DNA of 64,000 bases from Treponema sp. UBA6367 (GTDB taxonomy: Bacteria; Spirochaetota; Spirochaetia; Treponematales; Treponemataceae), in the NCBI GenBank assembly GCA_002437725.1, contig DJRF01000030.1:28269-92268 (forward strand). The letters run 5' to 3'. A model generated the notes under the pieces. That model was not told the origin of the DNA. It saw nothing but the letters and a program-made list of their open reading frames with translations, and did no database searches. Every line of letters begins with the position of its first letter. Positions within the stretch are counted from its first letter, which is position 1. The translations under genes were made by a program, and so were the position numbers. Below, in pieces: positions 15,587 to 24,687 of this stretch.

Positions 15587-16483
15587 ATGGAAAAGAAACT
15601 TCAAAATCTAAATTACGGAATTGTTGGGCTTGGTATTATGGGCGGTTCAATTGCGAAGTCAATAAGAGAAAATATTCTTTGCATTAACGGCTCTTGCGGC
15701 AAGATATTTGCTTGTAACCGAACCCATTCTAGTTTAAGCCTTGCGCTTTCAGAAGGTGTCATCGACAAAGGCTTTCTTTCTGATGAAGTTTCAAAAATGC
15801 TTTGTGAATGTGATATTGTTTTTATTTGTCTTTATCCGCATGATACATTAAATTTTTTGAAGGAGCACCGCAACGATTTTAAGTCTTCTTCCATAGTTAC
15901 TGATATAAGCGGCGTAAAAGGGATTTTCGAAGAGCAGCTTCCTAATATAATGCGCGAAGATGTTGACTTCATTATTGGTCATCCTATGGCTGGTGGCGAA
16001 AAAGAAGGCTATGCGGCAAGCGATGCAAAGTTTTTTATAAATCATAATTACATTTTAATTCCTCAGCCGCTTAATAGAAAAGAAAATCTTTCTACTATGA
16101 AAGCTTTGATTACCTCAATGGGATTTTCTAGGATTACGGAAACTACTTGCGATATCCACGATTATAAGATTGGTTTCACAAGTCAGTTGTGCCACGTTAT
16201 AGCTGCCGCTTTAGTTGGAAGTGTAAATGATGAAAAAATAACGGCTTTTGGGGGCGGAAGTTTTGAAGACCTTACACGAATTGCCATGATAAATGCTCCT
16301 CTTTGGACAGAGCTTTTTATTTCCAACGAGGAAAAATTAGTTTCTCATATCGATAATTTTTTGAATCAAATGGAATTGCTGAAAAGTCTTATAAATAAAA
16401 AAGACTCTTCCGCACTGTGTGAATATTTGGAGAACGTAAGAACTAAACGTATTGTTATGGGCTCAATTACAACTTCTGAATAG
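15587..16483 (+). CDS. tyrA: prephenate dehydrogenase
   Basis: 298 residues. The Rossmann motif is GIVGLGIMGGSIAKSI; further marks are CDIVFICLYP, VTDISGVKG and the catalytic-region IIGHPMAGGEKEGY, all of the TyrA prephenate dehydrogenase family (prephenate to 4-hydroxyphenylpyruvate, NAD-linked). It is a stand-alone enzyme without a chorismate mutase domain and without a clear C-terminal ACT domain. The second gene of the attenuated operon, its product agrees with Tyr codons in the leader. The ribosome site is again ATGGGAG, 7 bp before the ATG. Confidence 0.93.
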   Translation: MEKKLQNLNYGIVGLGIMGGSIAKSIRENILCINGSCGKIFACNRTHSSLSLALSEGVIDKGFLSDEVSKMLCECDIVFICLYPHDTLNFLKEHRNDFKSSSIVTDISGVKGIFEEQLPNIMREDVDFIIGHPMAGGEKEGYAASDAKFFINHNYILIPQPLNRKENLSTMKALITSMGFSRITETTCDIHDYKIGFTSQLCHVIAAALVGSVNDEKITAFGGGSFEDLTRIAMINAPLWTELFISNEEKLVSHIDNFLNQMELLKSLINKKDSSALCEYLENVRTKRIVMGSITTSE

Positions 16484-16496
16484 CAGCCAAACTTCG

Positions 16497-16615
16497 ATTT
16501 TTTTTTATAACTGTGAAAAGAAATGCTTTCAGCGGCTTTACATTTTGTTCAGGCGGCTGTGCTTGCGCTTGGACAGACGTATTTTTCTAAAAGCTTGAAC
16601 TCTGGGCAAATAATT
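16497..16615. repeat. degenerate copy of dispersed repeat family 1
   Basis: TTTTTTTATAACTGTGAAAA, then GCTTTCAGCGG and TTTGTTCAGGCGGCTGTGCT, match the left half of the element at 34916; the right end keeps TTTTTCTAAAAG. It fills the gap between tyrA and apt. Confidence 0.55.
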
Positions 16616-16749
16616 ATTTTTGGTTGAAAAATACACAGAATAACATTAAACTTATTTTGTTATAACCTTCTAAAAGTTTTGCTGATATTTATAAAAAAAA
16701 TAAGAAAAAATTAGCATTGCTGAAGATTTATACAACAGGCGGTTTTACT

Positions 16750-17280
16750 ATGAATTCAAAACAATTGGACGAATGTATACGGCGGGTTCCTGATTTTCCA
16801 AAGCCCGGTGTTCTTTTTTATGATGTGACTAGCATTTTTACTAATCCTCAGGCATTTAGATATGTTCTAGATCAAATGGTTGGCATTTATAAAGATAAAA
16901 AACTTGACGGAGTTTGTGGAATTGAATCAAGAGGATTCTTAATAGCTGCTCCTTTTGCTGAACGCCTTGGCATTCCTTTGGTTTTAATTCGTAAGAAAGG
17001 GAAGCTTCCTGGAGACACGTACCGTTGCAGTTATTCTCTTGAATATGGTACTGCTGAAATCGAAGTTCATAAATCTGATATAAAGGCGGACGGAAATTAT
17101 CTTGTTGTAGACGACCTTATAGCTACGGGCGGAACGTTAAGCGCCGCAAAAACCTTGCTTGAATGCGGCGGGGCAAAAGTTTGTGAATTTTTTGGAATAA
17201 TAGGTCTGCCATTTTTAAATTACGAAAAAGTTCTTTCGCCAATTCCTGTAAAAACTCTTATAAATTATAGTGGAGAATAA
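16750..17280 (+). CDS. apt: adenine phosphoribosyltransferase
   Basis: 177 residues from ATG 16750 (GGCGG about 7 bp upstream); an upstream in-frame TTG at 16717 adds 11 residues unlike the family. The PRPP-binding loop is VVDDLIATGGTL, and the N-terminal RRVPDFPKPGVLFYDVT is the Apt signature. It salvages adenine to AMP. It begins a tight operon: asnA starts 1 bp after its stop. Confidence 0.96.
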   Translation: MNSKQLDECIRRVPDFPKPGVLFYDVTSIFTNPQAFRYVLDQMVGIYKDKKLDGVCGIESRGFLIAAPFAERLGIPLVLIRKKGKLPGDTYRCSYSLEYGTAEIEVHKSDIKADGNYLVVDDLIATGGTLSAAKTLLECGGAKVCEFFGIIGLPFLNYEKVLSPIPVKTLINYSGE

Positions 17281-17281
17281 A

Positions 17282-18301
17282 ATGTCTGAATATAAATCTA
17301 TTTTAAGTGCCAGAGAAACAGAACACGCAATTGTTGCTATAAAAGATTTTTTTCAGCTCACTTTGTCAACCGAGCTGAACCTTACTCGCGTTACCGCCCC
17401 TCTTTTTGTGCGCGCAGGCAGTGGTTTAAACGATGACTTAAACGGTGTTGAAAAACCAGTTTCTTTTTCTGTGGGAAACATGAACGGAACAAAAATGGAA
17501 ATCGTTCAGTCGCTTGCAAAGTGGAAGCGTGTAAAAGTTACGGAAATGGCTCTTGCGCCAGGCTTTGGAATTTACACCGACATGAACGCAATTCGCCCGG
17601 ATGACACAATCGACAGTGTTCATTCAATCTACGTTGACCAGTGGGACTGGGAAATGGCAATAGACGAAAAGGACAGAAATGTTTTTTATCTTTTTGACAT
17701 TGTAAAAAAGATTTTCCGCTGCCTGAAACGCACAGAATTTTTCATTTACGACAGATATTCTTCTATAAAACCTGTTCTTCCAGAAGAAATAAAACTTGTT
17801 TATTCCGACGAACTTATGCGGATGTACCCGGATTTAACTCCAAAGCAGCGTGAAGATGAAGTTGCAAAAAAATACGGGGCAGTTTTTATTGCCGGAATAG
17901 GCGGAAAACTTCCAGACGGAACAATTCACGACGGAAGAGCTCCTGACTACGACGACTGGATTACAGAATGTGGCGACGGGCACGTTGGTCTTAACGGCGA
18001 CATCCTTGTCTGGGATGAAACAATCGGCCGCGCGCTTGAGCTTTCTTCAATGGGAATAAGAGTAAATCCTCAAAGCTTGCAAAAGCAGCTTAAAGAACGC
18101 GGCTGCGAAGAGCGTGCAAAACTTGATTTTCATGCAAAACTTCTTCGTGGTGAACTTGCGCAGACTTTGGGCGGAGGAATCGGGCAGTCAAGACTGTGCA
18201 TGTTCCTCTTAAGAAAAGCCCACATCGGCGAAACTCAAGTCAGCGTGTGGCCGCAGGCAGAAGTTGAAAACTGTAAAAAACAGGGAATTGAACTTTTGTG
18301 A
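17282..18301 (+). CDS. asnA: aspartate-ammonia ligase (AsnA)
   Basis: About 339 residues from ATG 17282, with GGAG at 17272 inside the end of apt. The class II synthetase-like fold shows VTAPLFVRAGSGLNDDLNG, DQWDWEM, and GGGIGQSRLCMFLL as motif 3. It makes asparagine from aspartate, ammonia and ATP. Its composition is unlike its neighbours: 29 of 60 bases are G or C in 17521-17580, against 16 of 60 in 18481-18540 of the next gene. It may have been acquired or converted recently. The next gene overlaps its stop by 4 bp. Confidence 0.96.
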   Translation: MSEYKSILSARETEHAIVAIKDFFQLTLSTELNLTRVTAPLFVRAGSGLNDDLNGVEKPVSFSVGNMNGTKMEIVQSLAKWKRVKVTEMALAPGFGIYTDMNAIRPDDTIDSVHSIYVDQWDWEMAIDEKDRNVFYLFDIVKKIFRCLKRTEFFIYDRYSSIKPVLPEEIKLVYSDELMRMYPDLTPKQREDEVAKKYGAVFIAGIGGKLPDGTIHDGRAPDYDDWITECGDGHVGLNGDILVWDETIGRALELSSMGIRVNPQSLQKQLKERGCEERAKLDFHAKLLRGELAQTLGGGIGQSRLCMFLLRKAHIGETQVSVWPQAEVENCKKQGIELL

Positions 18302-19302
18302 AAACAGAGTACAGTTTTAAGTCTTCTGAACTTGAAGAGCAGTTAAAGCAGTTTTCCTCAAAAGGAATTACAGAACTTGTTTTGCATGATTCTGTAATTC
18401 TTAGCGACAAAAAACGTTTGCTTCACTTTTTAAAAACTGTAGAAAAAGATGCGCCTAATTTATTTGTTTCTTTTACAGTAGCTGCAAATGTTTTAGATAA
18501 TGAAATTTGTTCTCAGTGCAGAAAAATAAATTGTTCAATAGACGTGCCTTTTGTTGTTGAGAAACCTTTTTCTAAAGAAGAGCCATTCTTTGATAAGAAG
18601 TTTTATTCAAAAAGAGCGGTCATGCTGAACAATGCTTCTTTAGTTTTTGGGATAAACCTTTTTTTTGCAGATAGTCCATTTGATTCGTTTAGAGCTTTTA
18701 GAGACAGGCTGGGTTTTGCCGTTACACAGTATCCAAATCATATAAATTTTCCACAAATTGAAGACTCAAAAGTTTTAAAGACAATTTGCGCAGGTCCTTT
18801 GTTTAATTCGGAAGATATTCAGCGGGCGAAAAATATTGCCTTTGCGTGTAGAACTTTTTATTCTGCTGGAAGGGCTGTAACTTGGTTTAATAGCGTTATA
18901 AAAGCGCTCCGCATAAATCCTGTTGATTTTTTTAGTGATTTTGCAGAATGGCAGCACTGTTGCAATTGCGATATGGCAAGCGGTTTTGTTCCTGAAAATT
19001 CAAATCATCACGAAATTGAAAAAATGCAGCTTGCGTTCTTGCAAGAGAAATTTGAGGAAAAAAGAAAAAGTCATCTTTTTGTCGCTGTAAATGATATAGT
19101 CTGCATGAATGGCGCTTTAAGCCGCCTTGTTTCAGATGGTACAGAGGCGGTTTTAGAAACGGAATACAATCCAGAAGATATTTTTGGCGTAGAATCTTTG
19201 GATATTGAATCTTTTGTAAATGATGTGTGTCTTGAGCATTGTACAGTAAAGCTTTTTTCTAATGAAAACTGTGAACCTGATTTTAAAATCTTGGAAAACT
19301 AA
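18298..19302 (+). CDS. unknown protein with two cysteine clusters
   Basis: 334 residues starting at GTG 18298 within a GTGA overlap with asnA, so probably translationally coupled. Not recognised. Alternating strands and helices in the first 220 residues, with FVSFTVAANVLDNEI and a later FGINLFFADSPFD, recall a TIM-barrel such as those of radical SAM proteins, but no CxxxCxxC is present. Two cysteine groups stand out: CSQCRKINC (about residue 77) and CCNCD (about 221). These could bind metal. No membrane segment. Context: between asnA and a pseudouridine synthase 34 bp downstream. Confidence 0.7.
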   Translation: MKTEYSFKSSELEEQLKQFSSKGITELVLHDSVILSDKKRLLHFLKTVEKDAPNLFVSFTVAANVLDNEICSQCRKINCSIDVPFVVEKPFSKEEPFFDKKFYSKRAVMLNNASLVFGINLFFADSPFDSFRAFRDRLGFAVTQYPNHINFPQIEDSKVLKTICAGPLFNSEDIQRAKNIAFACRTFYSAGRAVTWFNSVIKALRINPVDFFSDFAEWQHCCNCDMASGFVPENSNHHEIEKMQLAFLQEKFEEKRKSHLFVAVNDIVCMNGALSRLVSDGTEAVLETEYNPEDIFGVESLDIESFVNDVCLEHCTVKLFSNENCEPDFKILEN

Positions 19303-19336
19303 CCTGATGAATTTTTGATTTTTATGGAATTTCGCC

Positions 19337-20293
19337 ATGCTTTTAGAATTTTCTACTATTGAAAAACAACGATTAGATATTTTTTTGCGACAAGAGCTGC
19401 CTAAAAAAGTTCAAACATATCTATCAAATTGCGCTCAGAAAAGTTTTTCCAATGGAAAAATTAGAAGATTGATTATTTCTGGTTCAGTTAGCGTTAATTC
19501 TGTGCAAATCAGAAGACCAGCCTTTGAACTTAGAGGTCTTTCAAAAGTTTGCGTGGATTTTGACGAAAAACGTTTCTTTTATGAAAAAAGTCCTGACGAC
19601 ATAAAATTTGAAGTTACTAAAAAATCAGTTCTATATGAAGATGATTATCTTATTTGTGTAAATAAGCCGTCTTTGTTTCCTACAGAAGAAACTATTGTGG
19701 GAACGGAAAGACGAGATAATCTTCATGCCGCTCTTGTGCGTTATTTATGGAATAAAAATCCTTCTCTTAGAAATCCGCCTTATGCAGGAATAATGCATAG
19801 ACTTGACCGTGAAACTAGCGGGGTTATTTTGTTTACAAAGCAGCGTTCTGTAAATGTTGCTATTCAAAAAATGTTTGAAAATCACGAAATTTTTAAAACT
19901 TATGAGCTTTTGTGTACTAAAACTAAAAATACAGAAATCCCTCGCGAGCAGTGCATAGAAATGTTTATGGGAAGAGTAAATTCTAAATTTCAAGCAGCAA
20001 AATGGGGACCTCTTTCCCAAACTAAAGGAGGTCTTTATTCAAAAACTTGTTTTCACTTGAAAGGTAAAGAATTTTTATTTAACGAACCGTGCTTTAGGCT
20101 TGAAGCTCGGCTTTTTACAGGCAGAACTCATCAGATTCGAGTTCATTCATCTTGTAATGGATTTCCAATTGTGGGCGACGAGCTTTACGGTGGCATTTGC
20201 GCAGACAGAATAATGCTTCACTCTAAAAAACTGGAATTTGTTCATCCTGTCTTTGGACAAAATATCGTAGTGGAAGCAGAAGTTCCGTTTTAA
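19337..20293 (+). CDS. RluA-family RNA pseudouridine synthase
   Basis: 318 residues. The catalytic block is GIMHRLDRETSGVILFTK, with the nucleophilic Asp in RLDRETSG (about residue 158); RTHQIRVHSSCNGFPIVGDELYG near the C-terminus is also typical of RluA/RluC/RluD. The N-terminal 70 residues look like an S4 RNA-binding domain. The target uridine in rRNA or tRNA cannot be told from sequence. The ATG at 19337 has a weak TGGAA site 8-12 bp upstream; last gene of the apt group. Confidence 0.92.
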   Translation: MLLEFSTIEKQRLDIFLRQELPKKVQTYLSNCAQKSFSNGKIRRLIISGSVSVNSVQIRRPAFELRGLSKVCVDFDEKRFFYEKSPDDIKFEVTKKSVLYEDDYLICVNKPSLFPTEETIVGTERRDNLHAALVRYLWNKNPSLRNPPYAGIMHRLDRETSGVILFTKQRSVNVAIQKMFENHEIFKTYELLCTKTKNTEIPREQCIEMFMGRVNSKFQAAKWGPLSQTKGGLYSKTCFHLKGKEFLFNEPCFRLEARLFTGRTHQIRVHSSCNGFPIVGDELYGGICADRIMLHSKKLEFVHPVFGQNIVVEAEVPF

Positions 20294-20330
20294 TCGAAAG
20301 GCTATGCTTGTCTGATGGACAGAAAGCCGA

Positions 20331-20450
20331 GTTTTTTATGTTTTTTATAAATGCAAAAAAATGCTTCCTGCGAATTTTCAATTTGTTCAGATGATTGCGC
20401 ATAATCTTTGTTTGAATGAAAGGGTTTTCTATGCAGCCTTAATTGTTTTT
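20331..20450. repeat. degenerate copy of dispersed repeat family 1, upstream of grpE
   Basis: Segments GAGTTTTTTATG, TGCGAATTTTCAATTTGTTCAG and GCAGCCTTAATTGTTTTTAT correspond in order to the full element at 34916. A small hairpin GGCT...AGCC with TGTC/GGACA (20301-20333) precedes it. Confidence 0.5.
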
Positions 20451-20486
20451 ATTTGTAAAAAAAGTTTTCAAAGTTTTATTTTTTTA

Positions 20487-20516
20487 TTGACGTTTTATAG
20501 TAAAAATTAGTATTTT
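20487..20516 (+). promoter_or_regulatory. promoter of the grpE-dnaK-dnaJ cluster
   Basis: TTGACG at 20487-20492 and TATTTT at 20511-20516, spacing 18 bp, about 25 bp before the ribosome site AAAGGA. No CIRCE inverted repeat (TTAGCACTC-N9-GAGTGCTAA) is visible around it. Confidence 0.5.
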
Positions 20517-20547
20517 TTATACTGAAAAAAATAAAAAGGACAATAAA

Positions 20548-21174
20548 ATGTCAAAGGAACATCAGAAACATTCACATAAAACAGAAGAAGATATTAAAAA
20601 GGAAGAAAAATCTGAAACTTCTGCTGAAGAAAAAACTTCTTCTGAACCTGCAGAAAAAAAACAGGAAGAAAATTCAGAGCAAAAGGAAGAAAAAAAAGAA
20701 ACTAATTTTGAAGAAGAAATTTCAAAGCTGAAAAAAGAAAATGCAGATTTAAAAGATCAGTTGCTTAGAAGGGCTGCAGATTTCGATAATTATAGAAAAC
20801 GTATGATTAAAGAAAAGCAGGATACTGCAGACTATGCAAATGCAAACCTTCTTTCTGATTTGCTGGAAAGTTTTGATAACTTCGATAGGACTGTTGAAGC
20901 CGCTGACACTGCAAAAGATGCAAAAGCTATTGCAGACGGCGTTAAGATGATTAACAAGAATCTTGTTAGTATGCTTGAAAACAAATACAATCTTGTAAGC
21001 TACGGAAAAGAAGGCGATGTGTTCAATCCAGATGAGCACGAAGCAATCGGAAGAGTGGAAGATGAAAATGCAAAGGAGGAAACTCTTAAGCAAGTTTATC
21101 TTAAAGGCTACAAGCTAAAAGAAAGAATTATTCGCCATGCAAAAGTCTTGGTGAGTGTTCCAAAAAATAAATAA
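20548..21174 (+). CDS. grpE: GrpE nucleotide exchange factor
   Basis: 208 residues. A 65-residue Lys/Glu/Ser-rich, probably disordered head is followed by the long dimerisation helix (LKDQLLRRAADFDNYRKRM) and the beta domain ending GYKLKERIIRHAKVLVS, the GrpE signature. GrpE releases ADP from DnaK. The ATG at 20548 has AAGGA 8 bp upstream. The dnaK gene starts 200 bp downstream, separated by a structured leader. The low-complexity head is longer than in E. coli GrpE. Confidence 0.96.
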   Translation: MSKEHQKHSHKTEEDIKKEEKSETSAEEKTSSEPAEKKQEENSEQKEEKKETNFEEEISKLKKENADLKDQLLRRAADFDNYRKRMIKEKQDTADYANANLLSDLLESFDNFDRTVEAADTAKDAKAIADGVKMINKNLVSMLENKYNLVSYGKEGDVFNPDEHEAIGRVEDENAKEETLKQVYLKGYKLKERIIRHAKVLVSVPKNK

Positions 21175-21246
21175 AGTTTGATTTTCAACAAGTTTTGTTT
21201 TACAAATTTTGTTTTGCAAAGCTTGCATATAAATTAGTAATTAATT

Positions 21247-21376
21247 AAGGAGGTGTGATAAAAATTACGTCCATGTATTTTTTATCACAAAAGTTTATTT
21301 GTGCGTTGCACTGCATAAACTTTTATTCAACATCTCCGTGTGCTGCCGCAAACGCGGCGTTTTATGGGAGCAATAT
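21247..21376 (+). promoter_or_regulatory. structured leader of dnaK with three hairpins and an orphan Shine-Dalgarno
   Basis: Hairpins: GTGATAAAAA with TTTTTATCAC (21253-21289); AAAAGTTTAT with ATAAACTTTT (21290-21324); GCCGC-AAAC-GCGGC (21345-21358). The last runs into TTTTATGGGAG and the dnaK ATG after 6 bp. This order and the closing motif resemble the FHA and ferredoxin leaders. AAGGAGGTG at 21248-21256 is a perfect match to the 16S anti-Shine-Dalgarno, yet the only start codon in reach is GTG followed at once by TGA. Confidence 0.6.
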
Positions 21377-23329
21377 ATGTCTAAAATTATTGGTATTGAC
21401 TTAGGAACAACAAACTCTTGCGTTGCCGTTATGGAAAACGGTGAGCCTGTGGTAATCCAGAACTCAGAGGGTGGTCGTACAACCCCATCTATTGTAGGTT
21501 TTACTGCAAAAGGAGACCGCATTGTAGGCCAGCCTGCAAAAAACCAAATGGTAACGAATCCAAAGAACACAGTTTATTCTGTAAAACGACTTATTGGTCA
21601 TAAATTTGGCGAACTTCAGGGAGAAGCAACAAAGCTTCCTTATAAAGTTATTGATAACGGTGCTGATGTTCGTGTGGAAATTGAACAGAACGGCGAGAAA
21701 AAACTTTATTCTCCACAGGAAATTTCTGCCTTCATTCTTCAGAAGATGAAGAAGACTGCGGAAGATTATCTTGGCGAAACTGTTACAGAAGCTGTAATTA
21801 CAGTTCCAGCTTACTTTAACGACGCTCAGCGTCAGGCTACAAAAGATGCTGGTAAAATTGCCGGTCTTGATGTAAAGCGAATTATCAACGAACCTACTGC
21901 TGCTGCTTTGGCTTTTGGATTTAAGCAGGATCAGAACAAGGAAAAGACAATCGCTGTCTATGACCTTGGCGGCGGTACTTTTGATATTTCTATTCTTGAA
22001 CTTGCAGACGGTGTTTTTGAAGTAAAATCAACAAACGGTGATACTCAGCTCGGTGGCGATGACTGGGACCGTGCAATCATCAACTGGTTGCTTAAGGAAT
22101 TCAAGAATGACACAGGAATCGATTTAAGCGCAGATCCTATGGCTATGCAGAGACTTAAGGAAGCTGCTGAAAATGCAAAGATTCAGCTTTCTAGCCAGAC
22201 TTCAACAGATATAAATCTTCCGTTTATTACTGCTGATGCAACAGGTCCAAAACACTTGCAGAAGACTTTGACTCGTGCTCAGTTTGAGCAGATGACAGAA
22301 GACTTGTTTGAACGCACAAAAGAACCTTGCCGCAAGGCTTTGGCTGATGCTGGAATCTCTGCTGACAAGATTGATGAAATCTTGCTTGTTGGTGGTTCTT
22401 CACGTATGCCAAAAGTTCAGGAAGTTGTAAAACAGATTTTTGGCAAAGAAGGTTCTAAATCTGTAAATCCGGACGAGGCAGTTGCTATTGGTGCTGCAAT
22501 TCAGGGCGGTGTATTGAAAGGCGATGTAAAAGACGTTCTTCTGCTCGATGTAACTCCACTTTCACTTGGTATTGAAACAATGGGTGGCGTTATGACAAAG
22601 CTTATCCCAAGAAATACAACAATTCCTACAAAGAAGAGCCAGGTTTTCTCTACAGCTGCTGATGGTCAGACTGCGGTATCAATCCATGTGCTTCAGGGTG
22701 AACGCGAAATGGCTGCCCAGAACCGTACACTTGGAAATTTTGACTTGGTGGGCATTCCTGCTGCTCCACGTGGAGTTCCACAGATTGAAGTTACATTCGA
22801 CATCGATGCTAACGGTATCGTTCACGTTTCTGCAAAAGACTTGGGAACTGGAAAGGAACAGCACATTCAGATTACTTCTTCTTCTGGCTTGAGCGAAGAG
22901 GAAATCAACAGAATGGTTCAGGATGCAGAAGCAAATGCTGCCGCTGATAAAGAAAAGCGAGAAGCTGTAGATGCAAAGAACGAGGCTGATTCTCTTGTTT
23001 ACCAGACTGAAAAGACTTTGAAAGAAGCTGGCGATAAGGTTAATGCCGCTGAAAAACAGAAGATTGAAGACGCTTGCGCCGCTTTGAAAAAAGCTATTGA
23101 AGGCGGAAACACTGCTGACATCAAAGCTAAGTCTGAGGAATTGAAGCAGGCTTCTTACAAGATGGCTGAGGAAATGTACAAACAGCAAGGCGCTCAGGGG
23201 GCAGCTGGCGCTCAGCCTGGAGCGGATGCTGGAAATGCAGGTGAAACTTCTGGAGAATCTTCATCAAAAGAAAATAAGTTCGACAAAGGTTCGGCTGAAG
23301 ATGTTGATTACGAAGTTCATGATAACTAA
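21377..23329 (+). CDS. dnaK: chaperone DnaK (Hsp70)
   Basis: About 650 residues from ATG 21377, preceded by GGGAG at 6 bp; the open frame upstream (to 21299) is not coding. The ATPase domain shows [45 protein letters not shown] and [11 protein letters not shown]. The substrate domain follows, with [13 protein letters not shown], and a helical lid and Gly/Ala-rich tail end in an acidic EDVDYEV, all usual. It folds proteins with DnaJ and GrpE in the cytoplasm. Codon use looks more G+C-rich and regular than in neighbours, as expected for high expression. Confidence 0.98.
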   Translation: MSKIIGIDLGTTNSCVAVMENGEPVVIQNSEGGRTTPSIVGFTAKGDRIVGQPAKNQMVTNPKNTVYSVKRLIGHKFGELQGEATKLPYKVIDNGADVRVEIEQNGEKKLYSPQEISAFILQKMKKTAEDYLGETVTEAVITVPAYFNDAQRQATKDAGKIAGLDVKRIINEPTAAALAFGFKQDQNKEKTIAVYDLGGGTFDISILELADGVFEVKSTNGDTQLGGDDWDRAIINWLLKEFKNDTGIDLSADPMAMQRLKEAAENAKIQLSSQTSTDINLPFITADATGPKHLQKTLTRAQFEQMTEDLFERTKEPCRKALADAGISADKIDEILLVGGSSRMPKVQEVVKQIFGKEGSKSVNPDEAVAIGAAIQGGVLKGDVKDVLLLDVTPLSLGIETMGGVMTKLIPRNTTIPTKKSQVFSTAADGQTAVSIHVLQGEREMAAQNRTLGNFDLVGIPAAPRGVPQIEVTFDIDANGIVHVSAKDLGTGKEQHIQITSSSGLSEEEINRMVQDAEANAAADKEKREAVDAKNEADSLVYQTEKTLKEAGDKVNAAEKQKIEDACAALKKAIEGGNTADIKAKSEELKQASYKMAEEMYKQQGAQGAAGAQPGADAGNAGETSGESSSKENKFDKGSAEDVDYEVHDN

Positions 23330-23356
23330 AAATTGATTTGCTTTAGCAAATTGTAA

Positions 23357-23399
23357 TTTTGGGGCTGTCTAAAATTGTTATAGGCAGCCCCAATTTTTA
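23357..23399 (+). terminator. intrinsic terminator after dnaK
   Basis: TTGGGGCTGTCT pairs with AGGCAGCCCCAA (with G-U pairs) around a 14-nt loop and is followed by TTTTTAT. It suggests dnaJ is largely transcribed separately or by read-through. Confidence 0.85.
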
Positions 23400-23519
23400 T
23401 GGTATAGCAAAGAAATATAAAAAAGTTTATACTAAAACAATTATCAGTTGATTTATCGTTATTTTAATGAGAGTCGGTTTGGTAATTATGTTTGGTTTAC
23501 TTTATATAGGATTAAAAAT

Positions 23520-24662
23520 ATGGCAAAACGTGATTATTACGAAGTTCTCGGACTTCAAAAAGGTGCTACTGAAGACGAAATAAAAAAGGCCTACAGAAAA
23601 TTGGCCGTAAAATATCATCCTGATAGAAATCCTGGCGACAAAGAGGCGGAAGAGAAATTTAGAGAAGCTACAGAGGCTTACGAAGTTCTTTCTGATGAAA
23701 AAAAGAGACCTTTGTACGACCAGTATGGTTTTGCAGGCATAGATGGAATGGATCAAGGTTCTGGCGGCGCTCAGTATTCTCATGCGTTCCATGATTTTAG
23801 CGACCTGTTTGGCGGCATGGGCGGCGGTTTTGGTGATATTTTTGATAATCTTTTTGGTTCTAGTTCAAGAAGTTCTGGCAGAAAACGTTCTGGACCGTCA
23901 GAAGGCGCAAGCCTTCGTTTTGACCTTGATATTTCTTTTAAGGATGCTGTTTTTGGAACTAAGGCAGAAATTCGCTTTAGGCACAATGAAACTTGTGAAA
24001 CTTGCAAAGGTTCTGGCTGCGCGGCCGGTGCTAGCAGAAAAACTTGTCCTGCTTGCAACGGTTCTGGGCAGGTTAGGCGGAGCGCAGGATTTTTTGCAGT
24101 TCAACAAGAATGTCCGCAGTGCAACGGTTCTGGTACAATAATCGACAAGCCTTGTAAAGATTGCGGCGGAAAAGGTGTTCAAGAAAAGAATAAAAAAATG
24201 ACTTTGACGATTCCTGCCGGTGTTGACAATGGCAAGCGAATCGCTATTCCGCATCAAGGAGACGCCGGACCTAATGGCGGACCTAGCGGCGACTTAATCG
24301 TTATTCTTCATGTTCAGAATCATCCTTTCTTTGAGCGAGATGGGCAGGATTTGTATTGTGCGGTTCCAGTTAGTTTTTCGCAGGCTATTTTGGGATGCGA
24401 TATTTCTATAACAAGCTTGGATAATAAAAAAATAGAAATAAAAATTCCTTCAGGAACTTCTTCTGGAAAATTGCTCAGAATAAAAGGAGAAGGCGTACCT
24501 TATACAGGAACATCTAGAAGAGGCGACCTTTACGTTAAGGTTATGGTTCAAATACCGCAGCATATTTCTGCAGCTCAAAAAGAATTGCTTTCAAAATATA
24601 TGGCGTTAGAAAATCCTACTGTAACACCTTCGCTTATAAAACTTTCTGATTTAAATAGTTAG
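23520..24662 (+). CDS. dnaJ: chaperone DnaJ (Hsp40, type I)
   Basis: 380 residues from ATG 23520 with AGG at 8 bp; earlier in-frame starts are not family-like. J domain: [11 protein letters not shown] to about residue 70 with HPDRNPGDK containing HPD. Then a Gly/Phe-rich linker ([16 protein letters not shown]). Four CxxCxGxG-type zinc repeats follow: [25 protein letters not shown] and CKDCGGKG. The C-terminal substrate domains complete a type I DnaJ. It stimulates DnaK ATP hydrolysis and delivers clients. Confidence 0.98.
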   Translation: MAKRDYYEVLGLQKGATEDEIKKAYRKLAVKYHPDRNPGDKEAEEKFREATEAYEVLSDEKKRPLYDQYGFAGIDGMDQGSGGAQYSHAFHDFSDLFGGMGGGFGDIFDNLFGSSSRSSGRKRSGPSEGASLRFDLDISFKDAVFGTKAEIRFRHNETCETCKGSGCAAGASRKTCPACNGSGQVRRSAGFFAVQQECPQCNGSGTIIDKPCKDCGGKGVQEKNKKMTLTIPAGVDNGKRIAIPHQGDAGPNGGPSGDLIVILHVQNHPFFERDGQDLYCAVPVSFSQAILGCDISITSLDNKKIEIKIPSGTSSGKLLRIKGEGVPYTGTSRRGDLYVKVMVQIPQHISAAQKELLSKYMALENPTVTPSLIKLSDLNS

Positions 24663-24687
24663 AAATGTAAAAAATATTGAATTTTAC

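Noticed and set aside
20460..20547. CIRCE heat-shock operator before grpE
   Set aside because: No TTAGCACTC/GAGTGCTAA pair, even imperfect, can be found here or before dnaK.
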